From: Erysipelotrichaceae bacterium
Lineage (GTDB): Bacteria > Bacillota_I > Bacilli_A > Erysipelotrichales > Erysipelotrichaceae
Direction of reading: 5' to 3'
Assembly (NCBI GenBank): GCA_017512285.1
Contig: JAFWGU010000001.1
Coordinates: 1-64,000, forward strand
Length of the DNA stretch: 64,000 nt
Below the pieces are notes generated by a model. It saw only the letters and a list, made by a program, of their open reading frames with translations. It was not told the origin of the DNA and ran no database searches. A program made the position numbers and the translations under genes. Shown piece by piece: positions 46,643-55,574 of the stretch (its first letter is position 1; each line of letters begins with the position of its first letter).

Positions 46643-47218
46643 TCATTCCTTGAATATTGCCATGAAGGACTTGTACAGTGACAGATACAGGATAACTGCC
46701 ACGATGACGCATATCACGGCATTAACGGCTGTGATGCTGCGGGACCAGGCCATCGCTATGGAAGCTATGTCCTGCGGCATGCCCAGTACGTACTGCTTGT
46801 AGAAATAACCGAACACCGGGTCAACGATGACGTTGAAGCCCAGACCGGCGATGGCAGAGATGCCCGTGATCTTTATGATTTCCCTTCTGTCATCCTTTTC
46901 CTTCAGATTCATCTTTCTGGCAACCATGCCGGCGATGAAACCGATGAAGAACTTCATGATGAAGGTCTTCGGTGCGGAAGTAATGTAACGCGGATCCATC
47001 AGATCAGCTATCGAAAGGCCGATGGCTCCGGCCAGCCCTCCATAAACCGGACCTAACAGCCAGCTAGAAAGCACAACTACTGCGTTGGCAATGTGGATTG
47101 CTGTTGACTGTCCTGCCGTAAACTGAATGTTGATCTTGCCATAGGTAAAGGCAACATAGTTTACTGCTATGAACATTACGGTATATGTAAGATATTTAAG
47201 CTTATGGTTATTGTTCAT
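46643..47218 (-). CDS. ECF transporter S component (substrate-binding membrane subunit)
   Basis: A 191-residue membrane protein with about six helices. Its N-terminus (YLTYTVMFIAVNYVAF, then AIHIANAVVVLSSWLLGPVYGGLAGAIG) is typical of S components that bind a vitamin and use a shared EcfAA'T module. The vitamin cannot be assigned from sequence. No EcfA or EcfT gene is nearby, so a shared module must be elsewhere. It has its own promoter; the short leader shows no recognised riboswitch. Confidence 0.85.
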   Translation of the reverse strand: MNNNHKLKYLTYTVMFIAVNYVAFTYGKINIQFTAGQSTAIHIANAVVVLSSWLLGPVYGGLAGAIGLSIADLMDPRYITSAPKTFIMKFFIGFIAGMVARKMNLKEKDDRREIIKITGISAIAGLGFNVIVDPVFGYFYKQYVLGMPQDIASIAMAWSRSITAVNAVICVIVAVILYLSLYKSFMAIFKE

Positions 47219-47255
47219 TTACTTCCTCTGCATCCTGTTTTCAAGGTGCAATATT

Positions 47256-47284
47256 ATGATAGGTCTGTCTGATATAACTGTCAA
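47256..47284 (-). promoter_or_regulatory. Promoter of the ECF S component gene
   Basis: On the minus strand a perfect TTGACA (47284-47279), 17 bases, then TATCAT (47261-47256). A small imperfect hairpin (TGCACCT / AGGATGCA) lies between the expected start and the ribosome site. Confidence 0.75.
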
Positions 47285-47293
47285 ATCTAATGA

Positions 47294-47599
47294 CTATTCA
47301 AGCCTGGTTGAGACAATGATGGCTTCAGCCAGCTTGCTGACAAGTTCGTTGTTGTCTGACAGCAGATCATAGATGCCATCCTCAGACAGCACACCCCTCT
47401 TCAGTTCTGCAGGCAGCTTTCCATCCTCGTCTGCCTCAAAGTCTTCCATCCACTCCGGTGAGCCGTAATACTTCGACAGTTCAGCCAGCCTGCCGCCATT
47501 GGCGATGTAGCGGTCCAGCAGGACTTCCAGTTCATTCAACAGTTTTCTTGTTTCATCAAGAGTTTCTTCATGATATTTTATTCTTTCGATCTGTTCCAT
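47294..47599 (-). CDS. DUF4298-family protein
   Basis: A 101-residue, acidic, mostly helical protein (MEQIERIKYHEETLDETRKLLNELE...; YYGSPEWMEDFEADEDGKLP) that matches the small DUF4298 family of Bacillota. The central GS-x-EWMEDFE-x-DE segment is its most conserved part. The function is unknown. Confidence 0.85.
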   Translation of the reverse strand: MEQIERIKYHEETLDETRKLLNELEVLLDRYIANGGRLAELSKYYGSPEWMEDFEADEDGKLPAELKRGVLSEDGIYDLLSDNNELVSKLAEAIIVSTRLE

Positions 47600-47617
47600 A
47601 GTGTAACCCCTTCATAA

Positions 47618-47642
47618 AACCTCTGAGCCTTGCCCAGAGGTT
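47618..47642 (-). terminator. Intrinsic terminator of glgA
   Basis: The stem AACCTCTG / CAGAGGTT (8 bp, nine-base loop) lies eight bases after the glgA stop. The minus-strand T-tract is short; a longer one exists on the plus strand. Confidence 0.7.
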
Positions 47643-47649
47643 GTTTTTT

Positions 47650-49458
47650 CTAGTACTTTCCAGCCAGGTATCTCAGTTCGGCGCCCTTGGAGATGTTGCC
47701 CTCTACCTTCAGCTGTCCGTTTACGAACAGCTTATCAGCTGAGGCAATGCCCGTTGCCATGTTGAACAGGTTGTCAAAGGTCGCTGAGATGTATACGTCG
47801 GCATTGTCGTAGCTGTATGGCTGCATTTCCATGCCGGCCTTGGTGAACTTCAGATAGAAGGTTCCCTGACCAGGTCCCTCAATTCTGACCTGGCATACGT
47901 TCTGATAGTCATCAGGCTGCTTGGCCAAATATCTGTTGCGGTATTCCTCAACGTCCTCATATACGACCTTGAGTGCATCATAGGCATCAATGAAGGTTAC
48001 GTTCGGGTCATAGCCGCTGCCGCAGATGTCTGAATACATCTTGAGATAGGTCTGCGCTGACTTGTCCCAGGAGAAGTCCTTGGTCATGCATCTGTGTCTG
48101 ATCTTTTCAAAGACGTTTCTTTCCGCAAAGTATACCTTGATGGCCTCATCGATTGCCAGCATCAGAGCCTTTGCGTTATAGGCGCTGAATGAGAAGCCGT
48201 CACCGATGCCGTCAAAGTCTGAATAAGGTCTTACCGTATCCTTCAGACCGCCGGTTTCATGAACTACCGGTACGGTACCGTATCTCATGGCCATCATCTG
48301 TGACAGTCCGCACGGTTCAAATGCGGAAGGCATCAGATAGAAGTCAGCTCCGGCGAATACCTTGGCAGCCATTTCTTCAGAATAATTATCTGAGAAGCCC
48401 AGCTGACCCGGATATCTGAGCAGACACTGGTTGAAGTAATCAACGTATCTCTTGTCGCCCTGACCGAAGATGATCAGCTGTATGCCCTTCTTCATTAACT
48501 CCGGCAGCAGTTCTCTGATCAGGTCAATGCCCTTCTGTTCATTCAGTCTGGCTACTACGGCAAATAACGGCCAGGATCTTTCCTTGCGTAAGCCGAAGGC
48601 TTCCTGAATGTATTCCTTGCAGACAGCCTTGCCACTTTTATCCTCATCGGTAAAGTTGGCAGGAATTCTGGCATCCTTGCTGGGGTCATAATGATCAGGG
48701 TCAATGCCGTTTATGATTCCGTACATCTTGGACTCGATCATGTCACATACTCCTTCAAGGCCCTTGCCGAACTGCGGCGTATGCAGCTCTCTGGCATAGG
48801 TTGGAGAAACGGTCGATACGGCATCTGCCATTAACATGGCACCCTTCATCAGGTTGACGTCATGTCTTCCCTGGAATTCATATGCCAGTCCACCATGATA
48901 CCAGCCTGAATCTAGGGCAAAGGTCGTTGTCAATTGATCAGCACCGAACTGTCCCTGATAAGCGATGTTATGAATCGTAAATACGGTTCTGATGTTGCCG
49001 TATTTTGTTCTTCTGGCCTGATCGTCCTTAAGATAAATGACAGCCAGTGCGCTTTCCCAGTCATTGCAGTGAATGATGTCCGGCATGAAGTCAATGTAAT
49101 CCAGAACGTCAATTACGGCCTTTGAGAACCAGGCAAAGCGGAACTTGTCATCGTCATATCCATAAAGCTTGTCTCTATTGAACAGGTCCTCATTGTCTAT
49201 GAACCATACCGGAACGCCTGAAAGCTCACCCTTCAGCAAGCCGCAGTAAAGCGAAGCGTTGCCCAGCCCTACTTTGACATCTCTGACAAATTCGATCTGA
49301 TCGGCAAATCTGTCCTTTACGCACTTGTAATACGGTGTGATTATCACCAGCTCATTGCCCAGTTTCTGCAAGGCAGGCGGTAAGGAGAAGGCTACGTCAG
49401 CCAGTCCGCCCGACTTTGAGAACGGAGCACATTCACTTGTCACAAAAAGTATTTTCAT
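47650..49458 (-). CDS. glgA: Glycogen synthase with C-terminal SCP2-like domain
   Basis: Residues 1 to about 485 form a GT5 ADP-glucose starch/glycogen synthase: SECAPFSKSGGLADV (the ADP-glucose KSGGL motif), FTIHNIAYQGQF, NGIDPDHYDP and the C-terminal PSAFEPCGLSQMMAMRYGT with the catalytic Glu. A typical GlgA ends near 480. Here about 115 more residues follow (VRIEGPGQGTFYLKF, ADVYISATFDNLFNMATGIA, NGQLKVEGNISKGAEL), with the pattern of an SCP2 sterol-carrier-type fold. No other glycogen genes (glgC, glgB, glgP) are adjacent. It starts 15 bases after the M20 peptidase stop on the same strand. Confidence 0.93.
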   Translation of the reverse strand: MKILFVTSECAPFSKSGGLADVAFSLPPALQKLGNELVIITPYYKCVKDRFADQIEFVRDVKVGLGNASLYCGLLKGELSGVPVWFIDNEDLFNRDKLYGYDDDKFRFAWFSKAVIDVLDYIDFMPDIIHCNDWESALAVIYLKDDQARRTKYGNIRTVFTIHNIAYQGQFGADQLTTTFALDSGWYHGGLAYEFQGRHDVNLMKGAMLMADAVSTVSPTYARELHTPQFGKGLEGVCDMIESKMYGIINGIDPDHYDPSKDARIPANFTDEDKSGKAVCKEYIQEAFGLRKERSWPLFAVVARLNEQKGIDLIRELLPELMKKGIQLIIFGQGDKRYVDYFNQCLLRYPGQLGFSDNYSEEMAAKVFAGADFYLMPSAFEPCGLSQMMAMRYGTVPVVHETGGLKDTVRPYSDFDGIGDGFSFSAYNAKALMLAIDEAIKVYFAERNVFEKIRHRCMTKDFSWDKSAQTYLKMYSDICGSGYDPNVTFIDAYDALKVVYEDVEEYRNRYLAKQPDDYQNVCQVRIEGPGQGTFYLKFTKAGMEMQPYSYDNADVYISATFDNLFNMATGIASADKLFVNGQLKVEGNISKGAELRYLAGKY

Positions 49459-49473
49459 ATTATATCCCCACTG

Positions 49474-50823
49474 TTAACTATCTATACTATACCCCAAATC
49501 CAGCAGTTTGAGTATTGCCTTATGATATATCTCCAGACATTTCACGCAATCATCCAGTGAAATACGCTCATTCATCTGGTGAAATCCACTTTCCTGCCCC
49601 GGAAATACCGGACCCATTGACACACAGTTTCCCACGACCTTGGCATATGAACCGCTGTCGGATATAAACGGTTTTTCATTGGCATTCATTACTTTGTTAT
49701 AAATATCTAACAATGCCTGCACATGATGATCATCTTCCCTGACCAGTGATGCCGGCGCTTCATAAACCAGTTCAAATTCATGATCAGGCAGATGTCTTTT
49801 CAACTGTTCCATGATCCTTTCAGCATCCGTACCCATTGGATATCTGATGTCCACCTTGCCGAAGACTTCACCGTTCTTGATGCTGAGTGCTCCAAGATTT
49901 ACGGTCAGAGGTCCCATTTCCCTGCTTTCACAGGCTATTCCCAGACCGCTTCCATGGTAATCATGGAACGCTTCATGCAGTTTTTTCAATGATTCATCCC
50001 TGCACACGTCGCCAAGCAGCTTCAGCAGATCAATCAGGGCACTGTGGCCTTTTTCAGGGTGGGATGAATGTGCAGCAACACCGAATGTCTCGATCTTTAG
50101 GCCACCCCTGAGTTTTCTGACCCTGCCGTTCATCTCATCTGCGAGAAGAAATACTGCCGCAGACTGTTCATTCGCTCCCTTAACCAGGCATCTGGCTTCA
50201 GCAGGAACCGTGGTGCTCTGTGAACCGGAAGTTAATTCGGTTACCAATCCATCATATCTGCCTTTCATGAAGACAGTCATGATGCCCTTTTCACCAACGG
50301 CTACCGGAAATCTTCCATCCGGAGTAAATGAGAAGGATGCCGGTTCCACTCTGGAAACATACAGTTTCATGTCATCCATCATTCTCTCCTCATCACTGCC
50401 GTATACGAGTCTGATTTTCTTATTAAGCTTAATGCCTGAATCTCTTATCATCCTTACCGCCAGAAAGACCAGCCATGCCGGGGTCTTCATGTCCTGAGAT
50501 CCCCTGCCGTAAAGATACCCGTCTTCGATGTCACCGGAAAAGGGATCCTTCTGCCATGCCCCGCTGACGCTGACGACGTCAAGATGACTCAAAATGTCAA
50601 TTCTCTCTCCTTCACCTGCTGAGGTAAAGATTATCTTATTCTCCAGATCAGTAACCTCAAAACCGTCATTCTGAAGCACCTGTTTCATGTACGTCAAAGC
50701 ATCATGAACCGGCTTTCCATATGGCTTATCCTGATCAGCTGTCTTTTCATCATATGTCGAAGGAATGCGAATCAGCTTCTGCAGTCCTTCCATGTTATCC
50801 ATGAAGTATTTTCTGTAATCCAT
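49474..50823 (-). CDS. M20-family metallopeptidase (PepV/Sapep-like dipeptidase)
   Basis: A 449-residue M20 peptidase. Zinc and catalytic motifs: ILSHLDVVSV (His, Asp), GYLYGRGSQDMKTP (bridging Asp), YGSDEER (catalytic and metal Glu) and SGFHQMNERI (C-terminal zinc His). A central insertion corresponds to the lid domain of PepV-type dipeptidases. Usual relatives have D-D-K-G-P; here the motif is DMKTP, still with the bridging Asp. It likely cleaves dipeptides in the cytoplasm. It lies upstream of glgA in one run. Confidence 0.88.
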   Translation of the reverse strand: MDYRKYFMDNMEGLQKLIRIPSTYDEKTADQDKPYGKPVHDALTYMKQVLQNDGFEVTDLENKIIFTSAGEGERIDILSHLDVVSVSGAWQKDPFSGDIEDGYLYGRGSQDMKTPAWLVFLAVRMIRDSGIKLNKKIRLVYGSDEERMMDDMKLYVSRVEPASFSFTPDGRFPVAVGEKGIMTVFMKGRYDGLVTELTSGSQSTTVPAEARCLVKGANEQSAAVFLLADEMNGRVRKLRGGLKIETFGVAAHSSHPEKGHSALIDLLKLLGDVCRDESLKKLHEAFHDYHGSGLGIACESREMGPLTVNLGALSIKNGEVFGKVDIRYPMGTDAERIMEQLKRHLPDHEFELVYEAPASLVREDDHHVQALLDIYNKVMNANEKPFISDSGSYAKVVGNCVSMGPVFPGQESGFHQMNERISLDDCVKCLEIYHKAILKLLDLGYSIDS

Positions 50824-50869
50824 TATTCCTACCTGTGATGTTTTAATTATACAACATCGACATGGTCTT

Positions 50870-50899
50870 TTTACCGCATTATCATCACGCGGATATGAT
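50870..50899 (+). promoter_or_regulatory. Candidate promoter of the chorismate mutase-aminotransferase gene
   Basis: TTTACC (50870-50875), an 18-base spacer and TATGAT (50894-50899), followed by AAAGGGTGA as ribosome site before the ATG at 50931. Confidence 0.55.
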
Positions 50900-50930
50900 A
50901 AAATAGTTACGAAGCCGAAAGGGTGATCAC

Positions 50931-52430
50931 ATGACAGACATTAACAAACTCAGAAATCAGATAGACGAAATTGACAGTCAGCTGGCAGAACTGTTCCAGA
51001 AGAGAATGGAAACAGTTGAAAAGGTAGCTGAATATAAGAAACTGAACGGAATCAGCACGAATGATCCTTCAAGGGAACAGAAGATAATCGATAAGCATCT
51101 GCCGGAAGTAGAAGAAAAGTGGCAGCCGTATTACCGTGACTTCCAGGAGGAACTCTTCGTACTGTCAAAGAAGTATCAGGACACTAAGAACCTCAATGAT
51201 GATCCATTCATCAGATACGGCATGGATTTCAGTGAGTACCGTGACGCAGCCTTCAACGCATCCCAGAATGCCAGAAAGGCCATGGTCAGAAATCCGGAAA
51301 CCGTCAACGGAACCGTTGGCTCATTATGCGGGGATGACGGCACCATCATTGCCTTTGACTCCGTATACGATGCCTATGACAGGGTTCCTAACAAGAGGAA
51401 GGCCAGCTATGCCGGCGGCATTCAGGGAAATCCTGACTTCAACGAAACGGTATTCAACTGGCTGAACAGACTGGACAACATCAGGATACCGCACAGAAAC
51501 GTTGCCACACCGGGCGGTACCGGAGCCATCTCACTGGCCGTAACCAATCTTTTGGACAAGCATGAGACTCTGTTAATACCGTCAATTGCCTGGGGCAGTT
51601 ATCGCATAATGGCCGGGCAGCATGATCTGAAGGTAGATACATACGAGATCTTTGAAAACAACGAAGTTTCCATAAACGGCATGAAGAAGAAATGTGCCGA
51701 GATGATGGAATGCCAGCACAAGGTCGTCATCATCATCAATGACCCCTGTCAGAACCCGACCGGAGCTACCATGGGCAAGAAGCTCTGGGCTGAACTGATC
51801 GAATATCTTAATGAACTGTCCAAGCAGGGTCCGGTTGCCGTCATCAACGACATAGCCTACTTCGACTATGCCATTGACTGGCAGAATTCAACCGCCTACA
51901 TGGAATGCTTCAACGAAATGTCAGACAACATGCTGGCAGTTGTGTGCTTCAGCTGTTCCAAGACACTTACCGCCTATGGCATGCGTGTTGGAAACGCCAT
52001 GATCCTGGCAAGAAGGGAAGAAGCCGCAGAACATCTCTACAACACCTTCATTCGTACGGCCAGGGCCTCCTGGAGCAATGTCAATAACGGCTTCATGGAC
52101 TGCTTTGTAAAGATGGTAAATGAGAATAAGGAAGGTTTCCTGAAGGAAAAACAGGAAGCACTGGATCTTCTGAAGAACCGCAGCCGCATCTTCCTGCAGG
52201 AAGCTGAAGAATGCGGACTGCCGCTATATCCGTACAAAGAAGGCTTCTTCGCAACGGTAAGAATTGATGATGAAGACCTGCTGAACAGATATCACAAGGC
52301 CCTGGACAGCCATGACATCTATACTGTAAAGTTTGCCAGAGGCATAAGAGTTGCCCTGTGCGGCATTCCGACGAATAAGTGCATCGGCCTTGCCGGAAGA
52401 ATGAAGGACATTCTGAACGAAGTCATGTAA
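50931..52430 (+). CDS. Chorismate mutase (AroQ class) fused to a class I/II aminotransferase
   Basis: A 499-residue fusion. Residues 1 to about 90 are an all-helical AroQ-type chorismate mutase (INKLRNQIDEIDSQLAELFQ, then RMETVEKVAEYKKLNG), turning chorismate into prephenate. Residues about 100-499 are a fold-type I PLP aminotransferase: VATPGGTGAISLAV, INDPCQNPTGA, NDIAYFDY, the PLP Lys344 in CFSCSKTLTAYGMRVGN, and the C-terminal carboxylate-binding Arg in RGIRVALCGI. With tyrA in the nearby operon, the two activities would bracket the tyrosine branch: chorismate to prephenate, and hydroxyphenylpyruvate to tyrosine. A prephenate aminotransferase role (arogenate route) is also possible. No other chorismate mutase is seen in the window. 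Confidence 0.9.
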   Translation: MTDINKLRNQIDEIDSQLAELFQKRMETVEKVAEYKKLNGISTNDPSREQKIIDKHLPEVEEKWQPYYRDFQEELFVLSKKYQDTKNLNDDPFIRYGMDFSEYRDAAFNASQNARKAMVRNPETVNGTVGSLCGDDGTIIAFDSVYDAYDRVPNKRKASYAGGIQGNPDFNETVFNWLNRLDNIRIPHRNVATPGGTGAISLAVTNLLDKHETLLIPSIAWGSYRIMAGQHDLKVDTYEIFENNEVSINGMKKKCAEMMECQHKVVIIINDPCQNPTGATMGKKLWAELIEYLNELSKQGPVAVINDIAYFDYAIDWQNSTAYMECFNEMSDNMLAVVCFSCSKTLTAYGMRVGNAMILARREEAAEHLYNTFIRTARASWSNVNNGFMDCFVKMVNENKEGFLKEKQEALDLLKNRSRIFLQEAEECGLPLYPYKEGFFATVRIDDEDLLNRYHKALDSHDIYTVKFARGIRVALCGIPTNKCIGLAGRMKDILNEVM

Positions 52431-52439
52431 AGAAATAAC

Positions 52440-52459
52440 GCCATCGGATAACCGATGGC
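52440..52459. terminator. Intrinsic terminator
   Basis: GCCATCGG / CCGATGGC with an ATAA loop, followed on the plus strand by long T-rich sequence. It lies between the convergent mutase-aminotransferase and cysE genes. Confidence 0.88.
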
Positions 52460-52480
52460 ATTTTTATTTTTCTTTAATTA

Positions 52481-53260
52481 TCAGCGTACCCTTTCCCCGT
52501 CCGGTACGGAGTATGTTATCCAGGAGTTGGATCCGATGACGCAGTCATTGCCGATTCTTGTTTCTCCGCCCAATATCGTCGCATTGGCGTAGATGACGAC
52601 GTTATTGCCGATGGTTGGATGTCTCTTGCCGCCCTTGACGGGATTGCCGTTGGCATCCTTGGCGAAACTCTTGGCTCCGATGGTAACGCCCTGATAGATC
52701 TTGACGTTGTCTCCTATCTCAGCCGTTTCACCGATTACGATGCCGGTACCGTGGTCAATGCAGAAGTTTCTGCCGATCGTTGCGCCGGGGTTGATGTCTA
52801 TTCCGGTCCTGCTGTGAGCATATTCCGTCATTACTCTCGGAATGATCGGAACTGAGAGCTCGTACAGTACATGAGCCAGACGGTAGATGGCTATTGCTCT
52901 GAAACCGGGATAACATATCAGGATCTCTTCATAGGAAGTAGCTGCCGGGTCCCCGTCATAGATAGCCTTGATGTCCTGATTCAGCAGAGACAGTATTTCC
53001 GGAAGAGCGGAAAAGAAACTGTCCGTATTTTCCCTTACGGTTTTCTTATCCATTCCCAGTATCGTCATCTGTTCAGTCAGGATCTTTTCAATGTTTTCCA
53101 GGATCTCTTCGCTGCCCATGCCGAGCTTGAAGAAATCCGGGAAAAGCAGACTCTGTAACAGACTGGTCATGCCTGCGATCTTGTCGCGGTTGATCACCTC
53201 ATCCTGAAAGGTTATTTCTCTTCTTTCCTGTAGCTTTTCCAATAATTCACTGTGATTCAT
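52481..53260 (-). CDS. cysE: Serine O-acetyltransferase
   Basis: CysE acetylates serine with acetyl-CoA, the first step of cysteine synthesis. The 259-residue protein has the N-terminal helical domain and the left-handed beta-helix with hexapeptide repeats ([40 protein letters not shown]). The catalytic Asp and His are in IDHGTG, and [20 protein letters not shown] follows. It is eight bases after the cysK stop, forming a two-gene cysK-cysE operon. Confidence 0.96.
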   Translation of the reverse strand: MNHSELLEKLQERREITFQDEVINRDKIAGMTSLLQSLLFPDFFKLGMGSEEILENIEKILTEQMTILGMDKKTVRENTDSFFSALPEILSLLNQDIKAIYDGDPAATSYEEILICYPGFRAIAIYRLAHVLYELSVPIIPRVMTEYAHSRTGIDINPGATIGRNFCIDHGTGIVIGETAEIGDNVKIYQGVTIGAKSFAKDANGNPVKGGKRHPTIGNNVVIYANATILGGETRIGNDCVIGSNSWITYSVPDGERVR

Positions 53261-53268
53261 ACTATCCC

Positions 53269-54186
53269 CTATTCTGAAAACATTTCCGTTGAAAGGTAGC
53301 GGTCACCTGAGTCAGGCAACAGAACTACCACATTCTTATCCTCATTCTTCGCTGCGCTGATTGCCGCACATAAAGCTGCACCGGAAGATATTCCGCAAAG
53401 TATTCCTTCCACGTGGCCCAGCTTAACGGCTGTATTTATTGCGTCATCGTTACTGACGGCAACGACCTTGTCATATACTTCCGTATCAAGAATTGACGGA
53501 ACGAAGTTCGCCCCGATACCCTGAATCTTATGCGGACCGGCCTTGCCTTCTGACAGAAGCGGTGATGAGGCAGGCTCTACTGCGATTATCTCAACATCAG
53601 GTTTCTGCTCTCTCAGGTAATGGCCAACGCCTGTTATCGTTCCGCCTGTGCCGATGCCGGCAACGAATGTATCAACTCTTCCTTCCATGTCCTTCCAGAT
53701 CTCCGGACCGGTGGTTTCATAATGAGCCCTGGCATTTGCCTGGTTATCAAACTGTAATGGGATGAAGGCATTGTCAAATGACGCGGCCAGTTCGTTGGCT
53801 TTCTCAATTGCCCCTGCCATTCCCTTTGAAGCATCGCTCAATACGATCTCAGCTCCATATGCCTTTATCAGCTTTCTTCTCTCAATTGAAAAGCTTGCCG
53901 GCATGACGATGATGACACGGTATCCTCTGGTTACACCTATGGATGCCAGACCTATGCCGGTATTGCCGGATGTCGGTTCGATTATGACTGAATCCTTCTT
54001 CAGGATCCCTTTTTCCTCGGCATCAAGGATCATGTACAATGCGGCACGGTCCTTGGCAGAACCCGTCGGATTAAGGTATTCAAGCTTGGCAAAGACTCTG
54101 CCCTTAAGCTCATATGCCTTTTCAATACCGGTCAGTTCCATTAACGGCGTCTTACCGACCAGTTCAGCAACGTTCTTATATAACAT
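53269..54186 (-). CDS. cysK: Cysteine synthase A (O-acetylserine sulfhydrylase)
   Basis: CysK replaces the acetyl group of O-acetylserine with sulfide. A 305-residue fold-type II PLP enzyme: the PLP Lys45 in [11 protein letters not shown], the phosphate and substrate loop [27 protein letters not shown] and ISSGAAL near the C-terminus. AAGGAGG precedes the ATG. An inverted repeat lies just upstream of that site. Confidence 0.96.
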   Translation of the reverse strand: MLYKNVAELVGKTPLMELTGIEKAYELKGRVFAKLEYLNPTGSAKDRAALYMILDAEEKGILKKDSVIIEPTSGNTGIGLASIGVTRGYRVIIVMPASFSIERRKLIKAYGAEIVLSDASKGMAGAIEKANELAASFDNAFIPLQFDNQANARAHYETTGPEIWKDMEGRVDTFVAGIGTGGTITGVGHYLREQKPDVEIIAVEPASSPLLSEGKAGPHKIQGIGANFVPSILDTEVYDKVVAVSNDDAINTAVKLGHVEGILCGISSGAALCAAISAAKNEDKNVVVLLPDSGDRYLSTEMFSE

Positions 54187-54198
54187 TAATGTCCTCCT

Positions 54199-54218
54199 TA
54201 AAGGATCCCTGATCCTTA
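54199..54218 (-). promoter_or_regulatory. Hairpin directly upstream of the cysK ribosome binding site
   Basis: On the minus strand AAGGATC / GATCCTT (three-base loop; up to nine pairs with flanking TTAA) stops next to AAGGAGG. It may tune translation or serve as operator; no known riboswitch is recognised. Confidence 0.35.
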
Positions 54219-54287
54219 AGTCTCACTAGTAATACTCTAATTCTTTTCCTGCCTTTCAGCAAGAATTATGCCATGATCCGAAAAGAA

Positions 54288-54308
54288 AGCATCATTTATC
54301 AAGATGCT
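54288..54308 (-). terminator. Terminator at the end of the aromatic operon
   Basis: The stem AGCATC / GATGCT overlaps the end of the dehydroquinase gene and is followed on the minus strand by TTCTTTTC. It is of moderate strength. Confidence 0.65.
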
Positions 54309-54729
54309 CTCTGATCATTTCAACTGCCATTACATAGCCTCTGAAGCCCTGGCCCTTTATCTGACCGATGCAGCCCGGGGCAACGTATGATACGTGACGG
54401 AAATCTTCCCTTTCGGCTATGTCGCTGATGTGTACCTCGACGACCGGTAAGGGACTTACGGCCTTTACGGCATCACCCAGAGCTACACTGGTATGGGTGT
54501 ATCCGCCCGGATTGATGACGACACCGTCGTATTTCTCAAAATAGGCTTCCTGGATCCAGTCAATGAGGTCACCCTCATGATTTGACTGTCTGAATGTCAG
54601 TTCATCACCCTGACATTCTTTCTCAATGTATCTCAGCAGACCTTCATAGGTTTCAGAACCGTAAATGTCCTTTTCTCTGATCCCAAGCATGTTCAGGTTG
54701 GGACCGTTGATTATCATGATTTTCATCAT
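54292..54729 (-). CDS. aroQ: 3-dehydroquinate dehydratase, type II
   Basis: Third step of the shikimate pathway, dehydroquinate to dehydroshikimate. The 145-residue type II fold shows INGPNLNMLGIRE, the active-site Tyr in DIYGSETY, QSNHEGDLIDWIQ, NPGGYTHTSVAL and VEVHISDIAERE (catalytic His). The name aroQ is also used for chorismate mutases; this is the dehydratase. It is the last gene of the aromatic operon; its ATG overlaps the tyrA stop. Confidence 0.96.
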   Translation of the reverse strand: MMKIMIINGPNLNMLGIREKDIYGSETYEGLLRYIEKECQGDELTFRQSNHEGDLIDWIQEAYFEKYDGVVINPGGYTHTSVALGDAVKAVSPLPVVEVHISDIAEREDFRHVSYVAPGCIGQIKGQGFRGYVMAVEMIREHLDK

Positions 54730-55574
54730 CTCTTACCGAACTTCTTTCTTCTGGTGGTTGCCTCGATCATGATCTTCTTCATCTCCTCAACGTTTTCCTC
54801 ATCGATGAGATCTCTCATTCTGGTCATCTGCACGATGAGATCGTCGATCTCCTGCATCAGATTATCCTTGTTGCAGATGAACAGTTCCGGCCAGAGATCT
54901 TCATTGATGTTGGCAATTCTGGTCAGGTCACGGAAACTGTCACCGGTATAGTCTACCAGTTTCGGGTCATCGCTCATGCTCATCAGTGACAGGGCAATGA
55001 CATGACACAACTGTGACACAAAGCCAATGATCCTGTCATGATCCTCAGGATTCAGTTCGGATACGGTTCTGAACTTCAGTACCCTGGCAATGTCGTAAGC
55101 CGTGTTGATTGCTCTTTCAGTATTCTTTTCCGTGGGAACGATGATGAAGTTTGAGGTTTCAAACTGATTGCAGTCAGCGTAGGTGATTCCCTTGAATTCC
55201 CTTCCTGCCATCGGATGACAGGCAATGAATTCAATCTGCGGATCAAGTATTTCATTGATTTCATCAATTACCTTTCTCTTGATGCCGGTAACGTCAGTCA
55301 GTATTGAACCCGGCTTGAGCAGGTGCTGATTCTGCCTTATCCATTCAACGAATGTTACGGGATACAATGCTGAAATGACTATGTCACTGTCTCTGACCAG
55401 TTCAGGATCACTGCCGCCTTCGCTGATCCAGTGCATCTTCTTGGCATATTCAATGGTGCCGGGATCAATGTCAATTCCCGTTACCCTGTAACCGGCATTG
55501 AAAAAGCCCTTGGCATAACTGCCGCCCAGTAAACCCAGACCAATGATGGTTATCTTCGCTGCTCTGCTGATCAT
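54726..55574 (-). CDS. tyrA: Prephenate dehydrogenase
   Basis: TyrA oxidatively decarboxylates prephenate to 4-hydroxyphenylpyruvate. The 282-residue protein has the NAD motif IIGLGLLGGSYAKG with an acidic residue pair (GIDID) after the second strand, which favours NAD over NADP. ACHPMAGRE contains the catalytic His, and SQLCHVIALSL lies in the C-terminal helical domain. There is no ACT domain and no fused chorismate mutase; mutase activity must come from another gene, such as the fusion at 50.9 kb. It overlaps aroA by four bases. Confidence 0.95.
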   Translation of the reverse strand: MISRAAKITIIGLGLLGGSYAKGFFNAGYRVTGIDIDPGTIEYAKKMHWISEGGSDPELVRDSDIVISALYPVTFVEWIRQNQHLLKPGSILTDVTGIKRKVIDEINEILDPQIEFIACHPMAGREFKGITYADCNQFETSNFIIVPTEKNTERAINTAYDIARVLKFRTVSELNPEDHDRIIGFVSQLCHVIALSLMSMSDDPKLVDYTGDSFRDLTRIANINEDLWPELFICNKDNLMQEIDDLIVQMTRMRDLIDEENVEEMKKIMIEATTRRKKFGKR

